Source: Bradyrhizobium sp. WBOS07 (GTDB lineage Bacteria; Pseudomonadota; Alphaproteobacteria; Rhizobiales; Xanthobacteraceae). Taken from it: DNA of 64,000 bases. Each line of letters opens with the position of its first letter. Position 1 is the first letter of the stretch. Made by a program: the position numbers and the translations under genes. Positions 8,254 to 16,708 of the stretch are shown piece after piece. The notes below the pieces were generated by a model. That model did no database searches, was not told where the DNA came from, and was given only the letters and a program-made list of their open reading frames with translations. The stretch is taken from NCBI RefSeq assembly GCF_024585165.1, contig NZ_CP029008.1, positions 5,475,501 to 5,539,500 of the forward strand. The letters run 5' to 3'.

Positions 8254-9429
8254 ATGTTCCTGCAATTCTTCACCTCTCTGCGCGACGCGCAGGTCCCTGT
8301 GACGCTGCGCGAATACCTCACGCTGGTGGAGGCGCTCGACGCCGACCTTGCGGACTATTCGGTCGAGAACTTCTATTACCTGTCGCGCGCCTCGCTGGTG
8401 AAGGACGAGCGCAATCTCGACAAGTTCGACCGCGTCTTCGGCACGGTGTTCAAGGGGCTGGAAAACCTCCTCGACGCCATGGAGAAGGCCGAGATCCCCG
8501 AGGAATGGCTGAAGAAGCTCGCCGAGAAATACCTGACGGAAGAAGAGAAGAAGCAGATCGAGGCCATGGGCTGGGACAAGCTCATGGAGACCTTGAAGAA
8601 GCGGCTCGAGGAGCAGAAGGGCCGGCATCAGGGCGGCTCGAAATGGATCGGCACCGCCGGCACCTCGCCGTTCGGCGCCCATGGCTACAATCCCGAAGGC
8701 GTGCGCATCGGCCAGGAGAAGAACCGCAACAACCGCGCCGTGAAGGTGTGGGACAAGCGCGAGTTCAAGGATCTGGACGGCAATGTCGAGCTCGGCATCC
8801 GCAACATCAAGGTGGCGCTGCGCCGCCTGCGCAAATTCGCCCGCACCGGCGCGCCGGACGAGCTCGATCTTGACACCACGATCCGCGAGACCGCCAATCA
8901 CGGCTATCTCGACGTCCACATGCGCCCCGAGCGGCGCAATGCGGTGAAGCTGCTGGTGTTCTTCGACATCGGCGGCTCCATGGACATGCATATTGAGCAG
9001 GTCGAGGAGCTGTTCTCGGCGGCGAAGAGCGAGTTCAAGCACATGGAATATTTCTACTTCCACAACTGCCTCTATGAAGGCGTGTGGAAGCAGAACAAGC
9101 GCCGTTTCACCGACCGCACGCCGACCTGGGACGTGCTGCACAAATACCCGCACGACTACAAGATCGTGTTCGTCGGCGACGCCTCGATGAGCCCTTACGA
9201 GATCATGGTGCCCGGCGGCTCGGTCGAGCACGTCAACGAGGAGCCCGGCTCGGTCTGGCTCGACCGCATCATCCGCACCTATCCGCATGCGGTGTGGCTG
9301 AACCCGGTGCAGCAGAAGCACTGGGATTATTCGGAATCCACCACCATCATCAAGCGCATCTTCGCGGGTCGGATGTATCCGATCACGATCGAGGGGCTGG
9401 AAGCCGCGATGAAGGAATTGACGCACTGA
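8254..9429 (+). CDS. VWA domain-containing protein, CoxE-like
   Basis: This 391-residue protein has a helical, highly charged N-terminal half (about 1-200, including EEKKQIEAMGWDKLMETLKK) and a C-terminal von Willebrand factor A domain. The metal-ion-dependent adhesion motif is DIGGSMD beginning at D238. Start ATG 8254 begins MFLQFFTSLRDAQVPVTLRE, the usual start of this family. CoxE-like proteins act with MoxR-type ATPases in metalloenzyme maturation or complex assembly; the likely partner is encoded at 6937-7779. No CoxLMS-type molybdenum hydroxylase genes are nearby, so the client is unknown. Confidence 0.85.
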   Translation: MFLQFFTSLRDAQVPVTLREYLTLVEALDADLADYSVENFYYLSRASLVKDERNLDKFDRVFGTVFKGLENLLDAMEKAEIPEEWLKKLAEKYLTEEEKKQIEAMGWDKLMETLKKRLEEQKGRHQGGSKWIGTAGTSPFGAHGYNPEGVRIGQEKNRNNRAVKVWDKREFKDLDGNVELGIRNIKVALRRLRKFARTGAPDELDLDTTIRETANHGYLDVHMRPERRNAVKLLVFFDIGGSMDMHIEQVEELFSAAKSEFKHMEYFYFHNCLYEGVWKQNKRRFTDRTPTWDVLHKYPHDYKIVFVGDASMSPYEIMVPGGSVEHVNEEPGSVWLDRIIRTYPHAVWLNPVQQKHWDYSESTTIIKRIFAGRMYPITIEGLEAAMKELTH

Positions 9430-9436
9430 TGGTTGC

Positions 9437-9541
9437 TGTCATTCCGGGGCGCGACGAAGTCGCGAACCCGGAATCCATCGGGCCGCAGCGCATGTAGAGG
9501 AATGGATTCCGGGCTCGCGCTGCGCGCGCCCCGGAATGACA
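9437..9541. repeat. Palindromic intergenic repeat, family A
   Basis: It begins tgtcattccggggcgcgac and ends gcgcgccccggaatgaca, a clear inverted repeat. It separates the VWA gene from the rhodanese gene and matches the copy at 3370-3492 in type. Confidence 0.8.
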
Positions 9542-9558
9542 ACAAGAGGGAGACATAT

Positions 9559-9972
9559 ATGCCCCAGACCATCACCCGCGGCATCAAGACGCTGATCGAC
9601 GAGGCCAATGCCGAGATCGAGACGCTCTCCGCGAAAGACGCCATCGAGATCTCCAGGAACGGGGACGTCGTCATCGTCGACATCCGCGATCCCCGCGAGA
9701 TCGAGCGCGACGGCCGCATCCCCGGCGCCTTCGCCTGCACCCGCGGCATGCTGGAATTCTGGATCGATCCGCAGAGCCCCTACGCCAAGCCGGTCTTCCA
9801 GGAGGACAAGAAGTTCGTGTTCCACTGCGCCGGCGGCCTGCGCTCCGCGCTCGCCGCCAAGACCGCGCAGGACATGGGCCTCAAGCCCGTCGCCCACATC
9901 GCCGGCGGCTACGCCGCCTGGCGCGATGCCGGCGGCCCGACGGAGAAGTGGGAGCCGAAGAAGAAGGGGTGA
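9559..9972 (+). CDS. Rhodanese-like domain protein
   Basis: This 137-residue single-domain rhodanese carries its predicted catalytic cysteine C90 in the loop CAGGLRS, the six-residue sulfurtransferase loop that fits sulfur rather than phosphate transfer. VVIVDIRDPREIERDGRIPGA is the CH2A-like region and HIAGGYAAWRDAGGP the usual C-terminal motif. ATG 9559 has AGAGGGAGA upstream. It is expected to handle sulfane sulfur in the cytoplasm. A two-domain sulfurtransferase gene follows at 10163, so the two may share a role, although a palindromic repeat separates them. Confidence 0.88.
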   Translation: MPQTITRGIKTLIDEANAEIETLSAKDAIEISRNGDVVIVDIRDPREIERDGRIPGAFACTRGMLEFWIDPQSPYAKPVFQEDKKFVFHCAGGLRSALAAKTAQDMGLKPVAHIAGGYAAWRDAGGPTEKWEPKKKG

Positions 9973-10002
9973 GGGTGATGTTGCCGTCGCTCCAACCTCC
10001 GG

Positions 10003-10105
10003 TGTCATTCCCCGCGAAAGCGGGGAATCCAGTACGCCGCGGCCTCTCGGCTCAATCACAATCGCCTCGGAGTACTGGATCGCCCGGTCAAGCCGGGCGA
10101 TGACA
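10003..10105. repeat. Palindromic intergenic repeat, family D
   Basis: It contains tgtcattccccgcgaaagcg, then gaatccagtac, and closes with gtactggatcgcccggtc and gggcgatgaca. It fills the gap between the two rhodanese genes. Confidence 0.85.
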
Positions 10106-10162
10106 GCGGAGCGCGATCTCGCGCCCGCGCTGCTCGCTGCGGAATGACAAGGAAGAAATTGC

Positions 10163-11017
10163 ATGACCGCCACCGACCCCCTCGTCTCCACCGAATGGCT
10201 TACCGCCCATATCGGCGATGCCAACGTCAAGGTCCTCGACGCCAGCTTCAAGCTGCCGGGCGTGCTGCCGCTGCCGAAGGACGATTATCTCGCCGCGCAT
10301 CTGCCGGGCGCTGCGTTCTTCGACGTCGATGCAGTGTCGGACCATTCCAACCCGCTGCCGCACATGTATCCGAGCGCCGACCAGTTCGGCCGCGACGTCG
10401 GCAATCTCGGCATCTCCAACGCCGACACCGTCGTGCTCTACGATTCCGGCGGCTGGGTCGCCGCGCCGCGCGCGTGGTGGATGTTCCTGGCATTCGGCCA
10501 CGACAAGGTGCGCATTCTCAACGGCGGCCTGAAGAAGTGGCGCGCCGAGGGCCGGCCCGTGGAGACCGGCGAGGTGAAGCCGAAGCCCGCGACGTTCAAG
10601 GCGAGCTTTGACGGCAAGCGCGTGCGCAGCATGCAGCAGCTGGTCGCCAATGTCGAAAGCCGTGCCGAGCAGGTGATCGACGCCCGCGCCGCCGACCGTT
10701 TCGAGGGCCGCGCGCCCGAGCCGCGTCCGGGCATCCGCTCCGGCCACATCCCCGGCGCCCGCAACGTGCCGTACAACCTGTTGTTCGACGCCGCCACCGG
10801 CACGATGAAGCCGCTCGAGGATCTGCGCGCCGCCTTCACCAATGCCGGCGTCAGGCTCGATGCGCCGATCGTCACCAGCTGCGGCTCCGGCGTCTCCGCC
10901 GGCGTGCTGACGCTCGCGCTCTACCGCCTCGGGATCACCGACACCGCGCTCTATGACGGCTCCTGGTCGGAATGGGGCCAGGAGGGCGGCCCGGCCATCG
11001 CGACCGGTCCGGCGTAG
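10163..11017 (+). CDS. sseA: 3-mercaptopyruvate/thiosulfate sulfurtransferase, two-domain
   Basis: This 284-residue protein has two tandem rhodanese domains (about 5-135 and 155-280). The active-site loop of the second domain is CGSGVSA with C240, close to the CG(S/T)GVTA loop of mercaptopyruvate sulfurtransferases, and the first domain lacks a catalytic cysteine, as expected. Other family blocks are GGLKKWRAEGRP and GHIPGARNVPYNLL. It moves sulfur from 3-mercaptopyruvate to acceptors such as cyanide or thiols. The start follows AAGGAAGAAATTGC. The precise donor (mercaptopyruvate or thiosulfate) is inferred from the loop only. Confidence 0.88.
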   Translation: MTATDPLVSTEWLTAHIGDANVKVLDASFKLPGVLPLPKDDYLAAHLPGAAFFDVDAVSDHSNPLPHMYPSADQFGRDVGNLGISNADTVVLYDSGGWVAAPRAWWMFLAFGHDKVRILNGGLKKWRAEGRPVETGEVKPKPATFKASFDGKRVRSMQQLVANVESRAEQVIDARAADRFEGRAPEPRPGIRSGHIPGARNVPYNLLFDAATGTMKPLEDLRAAFTNAGVRLDAPIVTSCGSGVSAGVLTLALYRLGITDTALYDGSWSEWGQEGGPAIATGPA

Positions 11018-11075
11018 CGCCGCGATGACGGTGCGCTCCCTCGCCCCGCTTGCGGGGAGAGGCGAAGCAAGAGCG

Positions 11076-11885
11076 TCACCGCGTGCGCGCGGTCGTCGTC
11101 GCGAAGGCCGGCTGCTGCTGCTGGCCGAACGGATCGAGCTGCTGCTGCAATTGCTGAGGTGGCGGGCGCCGCACCACGCGCTGCCGCTTCTTCGCCTTCG
11201 CCTTGCGCTTGGTCGCCTTGTCGTCGGCCTTGCTCTCGGGCTTGCTTTCGGCCTTGGCCTTCGCCGGCGCATCCTTCACGGTCGTCGTCGCCGGGTCGTT
11301 CAGTGCGGCCAGCTTCCCGGAAGCGACGTCGGGCGCCGAGGCGGCGGGGGCGGCATGGGCATCGACCGGTGCCGGCTCGCGCGAGGTCGCGACAGCGGCA
11401 GGCTGGACGTCAGGCTTGGCGTCCAGCTTGGCGTCGGGAATCGACGCCGTGGCGTCCGCTGGAGTGAGCGTGTCGGCGGGAGCCGGCGCAGCGGCTTCCG
11501 TCGTCGTCTCGGACTCGGCCGGCTCGATGGCCGCAGCTTCCGCCTCGGGCGCAGCGACCTGGGCCGGGACGTCAGCCTCGGTCAGCGCGGCGATCCGCTC
11601 CGGCTCGGGCTCGGTTGCCGGCAGCCCAATGGTCGGCACCCGGTCGCGCAACGACGGCTCGGCGGCGGCCGCGACCTCCGGCTCGGCGCGGAGGATCGCG
11701 AGCACCGGCTGGGCGGGCTCGGAAGCCCGCGCGAACATCTGCTCCTGCGGGCCGTTCCGCCAGGAGGGGTTGCTGACATACTGCTCGTGGCTCGCGCGCA
11801 GCAGCGCGGCCGCGCCCAGGCCGAACACCAGGATGGAGGTTGACAGCAGGATCGCGGCAAACAGGAAGCGAAAGCCGGGAAGCAT
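11076..11885 (-). CDS. Ala/Pro/Glu-rich membrane-anchored protein of unknown function
   Basis: The protein has 269 residues. One hydrophobic segment near the N-terminus (about 7-28, FLFAAILLSTSILVFGLG) could be a signal anchor. A long low-complexity region dominated by Ala, Glu, Pro and Thr follows, then a basic block (about 205-240) rich in Lys such as KRKAKAKKRQRVVRR, and a Gln-rich tail. The layout suggests a periplasm-facing linker protein, but I recognise no domain. The gene is divergent from the L,D-transpeptidase at 12252, with 366 bp between them holding no other gene. Confidence 0.7.
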   Translation of the reverse strand: MLPGFRFLFAAILLSTSILVFGLGAAALLRASHEQYVSNPSWRNGPQEQMFARASEPAQPVLAILRAEPEVAAAAEPSLRDRVPTIGLPATEPEPERIAALTEADVPAQVAAPEAEAAAIEPAESETTTEAAAPAPADTLTPADATASIPDAKLDAKPDVQPAAVATSREPAPVDAHAAPAASAPDVASGKLAALNDPATTTVKDAPAKAKAESKPESKADDKATKRKAKAKKRQRVVRRPPPQQLQQQLDPFGQQQQPAFATTTARTR

Positions 11886-12251
11886 CGAAGGATTGCGGAT
11901 TTCCGCCCCGGCAGCGTGGGGTGCCAGGGCCCAAGAGCCATCTGAACGCGGTGACGGTACTGTTTGCCGCGTTCGCCGCGCGGAAATCGGAGCTCAAATC
12001 GGCGGCGAATCAGGCTGATTCGAACATACCGTAACGATTCCGAGCCGTTCCGTTAAATTCGGAGCCGACGTGACGGGCAATCCGCGGCGCGATGCGATTT
12101 CCGACCCGTGATGCAACGGGGCAACGGTAGTCTTGCGGATCACAAAACGGCAAATCCGGCTCAAATAAGCCTGATATGTCTTGAATGTGCCGCTATCTTC
12201 CGTCATCTGGCCGTTAACGGTCCGATCGGGCTTGGGGACTATACAAGAGCG

Positions 12252-13451
12252 ATGATGATCAAACATTTTCTGACGATATGCGCTGCCGCAACGGTCGCTG
12301 CGGCCGGAACCTCGCTCGCGCAGGCTCAGAGCTATCCGGTCCAGCAGGTGCCGGCCTACGGCGCACCGTCGGAGTATCGCCCCGGCGATCGCACGCCGAA
12401 TTTCGATGCGCTGGACGATGACGACGACGGGCTGCCGCACGCCTCGTTGCCGCCGCCCGGCCCCGCTGACGATCCGCGCTATGGCCGCCCCCTTGGCTCG
12501 CCCCCGGTCTACTCGGCCGCTCCGCCGCAGGGCCCGGTGATGTCGCCGGACGATCCGCGTTATGGCCGCCCGGCGGGCGCTCCGGTCTATTCGGCCGCCC
12601 CGCCGCAAGGGCCGGTGATGTCGCCCGACGATCCCCGCTACGGCCGCCCCGCTGGCCCGCCCGCGGTGATCTACGCCGATCGTCCTCCCCAGCAGGCTCC
12701 TGCCAATGATGGCCTCCGTCCGCCGGAAGCTGTCGGCGGTCCCGCCGCGACCGGAACGGTTCAGGCAGGGCAGCCGCCCGTCGGCACCGATGGCCGCCCC
12801 GTGACCTTGGCTGCGCTGCCGCCCGAGGAGCAGCCCGATGCTGCGCCGGTGCAGCTGCCGCCGAACCTGCGCCGCCAGGAGGTTTCGTTCCAGACCAAGG
12901 AGCCGGCCGGCACGCTCGTGGTCGATACGCCCAACACCTATCTCTATTACGTGCTCGGCAATGGCCGCGCGATCCGCTACGGGGTGCGCGTCGGCCGCGA
13001 CGGCTTCACCTGGACCGGCGTGCAGAAGATCACCCGCAAGGCCGAATGGCCGGATTGGCATCCGCCGACCGAGATGATCGAGCGACAGCCCTATCTGCCG
13101 CGCTTCATGGCCGGCGGCCCCGGCAATCCGCTCGGCGCCCGCGCGATGTATCTCGGCTCGACCGTGTACCGCATCCACGGCACCAACCAGCCCTCGACCA
13201 TCGGCAAGTTCGTCTCGTCGGGCTGTATCGGCATGCTGAACGAGGACGTCTCCGACCTGTTCGATCGCGTCAAGGTCGGCACCCGCGTGGTTGTGATGCC
13301 GGGCGGCCCGCCGCCGGGAACGGCGACCGCGTCCGCTGCACCGACGCAGGGCGCCGCCGGTCCGGCTCCGATGTCCGCCCAGGCCGGTCCGGTCCCGGGC
13401 ACGCAGCCGACGGTGGTGCCGCCGCTGCCCGCGCCGGTGACCGTGCGCTAA
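12252..13451 (+). CDS. L,D-transpeptidase (YkuD domain) with Pro-rich repeats and altered active-site motif
   Basis: The protein has 399 residues: a signal peptide ending near SLAQA, a Pro-rich region with three repeats built on DDPRYGRP (about residues 75-140), and a C-terminal YkuD domain. Its catalytic block has HGTNQPSTIG and then SSGCIGML, with the predicted nucleophile Cys325. The residue two after the cysteine is Gly327, where the family and the paralogue at 49879-50595 have Arg. Such enzymes crosslink peptidoglycan or attach proteins to it in the periplasm. The gene ends at a strong hairpin terminator. Activity is uncertain because of the Arg loss. Confidence 0.88.
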   Translation: MMIKHFLTICAAATVAAAGTSLAQAQSYPVQQVPAYGAPSEYRPGDRTPNFDALDDDDDGLPHASLPPPGPADDPRYGRPLGSPPVYSAAPPQGPVMSPDDPRYGRPAGAPVYSAAPPQGPVMSPDDPRYGRPAGPPAVIYADRPPQQAPANDGLRPPEAVGGPAATGTVQAGQPPVGTDGRPVTLAALPPEEQPDAAPVQLPPNLRRQEVSFQTKEPAGTLVVDTPNTYLYYVLGNGRAIRYGVRVGRDGFTWTGVQKITRKAEWPDWHPPTEMIERQPYLPRFMAGGPGNPLGARAMYLGSTVYRIHGTNQPSTIGKFVSSGCIGMLNEDVSDLFDRVKVGTRVVVMPGGPPPGTATASAAPTQGAAGPAPMSAQAGPVPGTQPTVVPPLPAPVTVR

Positions 13452-13476
13452 GCGCTGCGCGAAATCTGATAGAGCG

Positions 13477-13501
13477 AAGGGCGTGCCATCGGCACGCCCT
13501 T
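13477..13501. terminator. Bidirectional hairpin terminator
   Basis: The stem aagggcgtgcc/ggcacgccctt has 11 bp and a 3-nt loop. It lies between the convergent ends of the L,D-transpeptidase and 2-hydroxyacid dehydrogenase genes and is followed by TCATCGTTT on the plus strand. Confidence 0.75.
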
Positions 13502-13508
13502 CATCGTT

Positions 13509-14471
13509 TCAGGCCAGCCTGCGCGGCAGCTCGCTGCCTTTGGTGAAGGCATCGACCGCCTCGACCATCTGGCCGTAATGGATGCCAAGACCATCCTTGG
13601 TGGCGTAGCCGAGGTGCGGCGTCAGCACGAGGTTGTCGAGCTTGCGGAAGGGATGCTCGACCGGCAGCGGCTCGACCGAGAACACGTCGAGGCCGGCGCC
13701 TGCGATCCTCCGCTGCTGCAACGCTTCGAGCAGCGCCTGCTCGTCCACGATCGGCCCGCGCGCGGTGTTGACGAGGAACGCCGTCGGCTTCATGCGGGCC
13801 AGGTCCTCGCGGCCGACGAGACCGCGCGAGCGCTCGCTCAGCACGACATGGATGGTGACGATGTCGGCCCTGGCGAACAGCTCCTCCTTGGTGGCGTAGC
13901 CGACGCCGGCGCCCGCGCATTTCTCCGGCGTCAGGTTCGGGCTCCAGGCGATCACGTTCATCCCGAACGCCTTGGCGATCCCGGCCATCTTGCTGCCGAG
14001 CTTGCCGAGCCCGACGATGCCGAGCGTCATGCCCTCGATCTCGACGCCGGCAAAGGTCTGCCAGGGCTCGCCGGCATGCATGCGCGCATTCTCGCGGCCA
14101 ATGCCGCGGGTCAGCTCCAGGATCAGCCCCATGGCCAGCGGCGCGGTGGGATCGCGGGAATATTGCGTGCCGCCGACGGCGACGCCGCGCGCCTTGGCAG
14201 CCTCCATGTCGATCGCGGCGTTGCGCATGCCGGAGGTCAAGAGCAGCTTCAGCTTCGGCAGGCTCTCGAACAGGCTCTTGGGGAAAGCGGTGCGCTCGCG
14301 CATCGCGCAGATGATCTCGAAGTCGGCCAGCGCGCTGGCCGCCGCCTGCTCCGAAGCGAAGGGGTGGCTGAACACGGTGACGTCGATGCGGTCGGACAGT
14401 CTCTGCCAGTCGGCGACGTCGAGCGCGAGGTTGAAATAATCGTCGAGAATTGCACAGCGCAGCCGGCTCAT
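13509..14471 (-). CDS. D-2-hydroxyacid dehydrogenase family protein
   Basis: This 320-residue protein has an NAD-binding Rossmann motif GIVGLGKLGSKMAG and the three catalytic blocks of the family: Arg in NTARGPIVDE, Glu in DVFSVEPLP and His in LTPHLGYA. It reversibly oxidises a D-2-hydroxy acid to the 2-keto acid with NAD(P). The similarity to phosphoglycerate dehydrogenase is general; there is no C-terminal ACT domain, so serine synthesis is unlikely. ATG 14471 begins MSRLRCAILDDYF. It ends 8 bp from the bidirectional terminator and has no obvious partner gene. Confidence 0.88.
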   Translation of the reverse strand: MSRLRCAILDDYFNLALDVADWQRLSDRIDVTVFSHPFASEQAAASALADFEIICAMRERTAFPKSLFESLPKLKLLLTSGMRNAAIDMEAAKARGVAVGGTQYSRDPTAPLAMGLILELTRGIGRENARMHAGEPWQTFAGVEIEGMTLGIVGLGKLGSKMAGIAKAFGMNVIAWSPNLTPEKCAGAGVGYATKEELFARADIVTIHVVLSERSRGLVGREDLARMKPTAFLVNTARGPIVDEQALLEALQQRRIAGAGLDVFSVEPLPVEHPFRKLDNLVLTPHLGYATKDGLGIHYGQMVEAVDAFTKGSELPRRLA

Positions 14472-14600
14472 CAGCGTTCATCCATGGCGAGGGGTGAGGG
14501 CGCTGGACGAGCGCCATCGTCGGACCGGGCCATGGTTGCGCGCAATCGCAGCAACGCGCAAGCCGCCTGCGTCTTCAAGAATCCGACAGCAGAGCGGGCT

Positions 14601-14816
14601 TTAGAGGTCGCGGGGCTTCAGGCGGAACGGCGCATCCATGCCGTGCTTGGCGCGCCAGGCGGGTCCAGGGCCGCGCATGTAGTGCAGCTCGGGCCGGTAG
14701 GGATTGAAGGCGGTGGCGAAGAAGCGCTTCCAGAATCCCTTGATCTCCGAGGCGAAGTCGGAGACGTGGCCGGCTTCTGCCGGAACAGGAAGAGAATGGG
14801 TCTCGATCAGAGCCAT
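14601..14816 (-). CDS. Small hypothetical protein
   Basis: This 71-residue protein begins MALIETHSLPVPAEAG and contains an aromatic/basic stretch GFWKRFFATAFNPYRPELHY. There is no signal peptide or membrane segment. The start has GAGG about 7 bp upstream and the composition is protein-like rather than repeat-like, which supports a real gene. I do not recognise a family. It lies alone between the dehydrogenase gene (minus) and ettA (plus). Confidence 0.6.
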   Translation of the reverse strand: MALIETHSLPVPAEAGHVSDFASEIKGFWKRFFATAFNPYRPELHYMRGPGPAWRAKHGMDAPFRLKPRDL

Positions 14817-15051
14817 GATGCGGCCTCGCTGTGCTCCCGTTCGTTCTGAGCGGTGGCGCTGTTTCCGCGCGCGAAACCGAGCTTTCGGCCTGATTTATTA
14901 AAAGATGGTTTCAATTGTCCGGATCGGTGGCCGGATGGTGTCCGGTCCGTAATCACCCGTGGTGAACGGACGGAAAACGTTGCCCTTTTGGGACGGGGTC
15001 GCTACATCGCTGGCAAAGCAAATTTCCTCAAATCGAAGGTTTTCGGGACCG

Positions 15052-16701
15052 ATGGCGCGCCAGTTCATCTACTTCATGCAGGGCCTGACCAAGAGCTACC
15101 CGACCCGCAAGGTGCTCGATAACATCCATCTGTCGTTCTACCCGGACGCCAAGATCGGCGTGCTCGGCGTCAACGGCTCGGGCAAGTCGACCCTGCTCAG
15201 GATCATGGCGGGCCTCGACAAGGAATATACCGGCGAGGCCTGGGTCGCCGAGGGCGCCCGCGTCGGCTATCTCGAGCAGGAGCCGCAGCTCGACCCTGCG
15301 CTCTCGGTGCGCGAGAACGTCATGCTGGGCGTCGCCAAGAAGAAGGCGATCCTCGACCGCTACAACGAGCTCGCGGTCAACTACTCGGAGGAGACCGCCG
15401 ACGAGATGACCAAGCTGCAGGACGAGATCGAGGCCCAGGGCCTCTGGGATCTCGACAGCAAGGTCGACCAGGCCATGGACGCGCTGCGCTGCCCGCCCGA
15501 CGATGCCGACGTCACCAAGCTCTCGGGCGGTGAGCGCCGCCGCGTCGCGCTGTGCCGGCTGCTGCTCGACCAGCCCGAGCTCCTGTTGCTGGACGAGCCC
15601 ACCAACCATCTCGACGCCGAGTCGGTGTCGTGGCTGGAAGGGCATCTGCGCAACTATCCCGGCGCGATCCTGATCGTCACCCACGACCGCTACTTCCTCG
15701 ACAACGTCACGGGCTGGATCCTCGAGCTCGACCGCGGCCGCGGCATTCCCTATGAGGGCAATTACTCGTCCTGGCTGGTGCAGAAGCAGAAGCGCCTGGA
15801 GCAGGAGGGACGCGAGGACGTAGCGCACCAGAAGACGCTGGCCCGCGAGCAGGAATGGGTCGCGTCCTCGCCGAAAGCGCGCCAAGCCAAGTCCAAGGCG
15901 CGCTACCAGCGCTATGAGGAACTGCTCAAGAAGGCGAGCGAGAAGCAGACCCAGACCGCGCAGATTATCATTCCCGTTGCCGAGCGGCTCGGCGCCAACG
16001 TGGTCGATTTCGATGGGCTCAGCAAAGGCTTCGGCGATCGGCTCCTGATCGACAATCTCACCTTCAAGCTGCCGCCCGGCGGCATCGTCGGCGTGATCGG
16101 TCCGAACGGCGCCGGCAAGACCACGTTGTTCAGGATGATCACGGGTCAGGAGAAGCCGGACGCTGGGACCATCACGGTCGGCGAGACCGTGCATCTCGGC
16201 TATGTCGACCAGTCGCGCGATGCGCTCGACGGCAAGAAGACCGTGTGGGAGGAAATCTCCGGCGGCAACGAGCTGATCCTGCTCGGCAAGAAGGAAGTGA
16301 ATTCGCGCGGCTATTGCTCGTCGTTCAACTTCAAGGGCGCGGACCAGCAGAAGAAGGTCGGTGCGCTCTCCGGCGGTGAACGCAACCGCGTGCATCTGGC
16401 CAAGATGCTGAAGTCCGGCGCCAACGTGCTGCTGCTAGACGAACCGACCAACGACCTCGACGTCGACACGCTGCGCGCGCTCGAAGAAGCGCTCGAGGAT
16501 TTTGCCGGCTGCGCCGTCATCATCAGCCATGATCGCTGGTTCCTCGACCGCATCGCGACCCACATCCTGGCCTTCGAAGGCGACAGCCACGTCGAATGGT
16601 TCGAGGGCAACTTCCAGGATTACGAGAAGGACAAGATGCGCCGGCTCGGCCAGGACAGCATCATCCCGCACCGCATGAAGTACAAGAAGCTGACGCGGTG
16701 A
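15052..16701 (+). CDS. ettA: Energy-dependent translational throttle protein EttA (ABC-F)
   Basis: This 549-residue ABC-F protein has two nucleotide-binding domains and no membrane segments. Walker A motifs are GVNGSGKST and GPNGAGKTT, signature motifs [12 protein letters not shown] and [13 protein letters not shown], and Walker B regions [15 protein letters not shown] and [15 protein letters not shown]. Between the domains lies a basic linker including [20 protein letters not shown], as expected for EttA. ATG 15052 starts [17 protein letters not shown], the typical EttA N-terminus. EttA binds the ribosomal E site and gates entry into elongation according to the ATP/ADP ratio. The transglycosylase gene follows after 7 bp. 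Confidence 0.95.
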   Translation: MARQFIYFMQGLTKSYPTRKVLDNIHLSFYPDAKIGVLGVNGSGKSTLLRIMAGLDKEYTGEAWVAEGARVGYLEQEPQLDPALSVRENVMLGVAKKKAILDRYNELAVNYSEETADEMTKLQDEIEAQGLWDLDSKVDQAMDALRCPPDDADVTKLSGGERRRVALCRLLLDQPELLLLDEPTNHLDAESVSWLEGHLRNYPGAILIVTHDRYFLDNVTGWILELDRGRGIPYEGNYSSWLVQKQKRLEQEGREDVAHQKTLAREQEWVASSPKARQAKSKARYQRYEELLKKASEKQTQTAQIIIPVAERLGANVVDFDGLSKGFGDRLLIDNLTFKLPPGGIVGVIGPNGAGKTTLFRMITGQEKPDAGTITVGETVHLGYVDQSRDALDGKKTVWEEISGGNELILLGKKEVNSRGYCSSFNFKGADQQKKVGALSGGERNRVHLAKMLKSGANVLLLDEPTNDLDVDTLRALEEALEDFAGCAVIISHDRWFLDRIATHILAFEGDSHVEWFEGNFQDYEKDKMRRLGQDSIIPHRMKYKKLTR

Positions 16702-16708
16702 CGGCGGC

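Noticed and set aside
10003..10160. Protein-coding frames across the palindromic repeats
   Set aside because: They give repetitive Arg/Ser/Ala-rich peptides shared between repeat copies and no ribosome binding sites.
14901..15051. Upstream extension of EttA
   Set aside because: The frame is open upstream to 14959, but EttA homologues start at MARQFIYF; the extension is rich in unusual residues and lacks a ribosome binding site.
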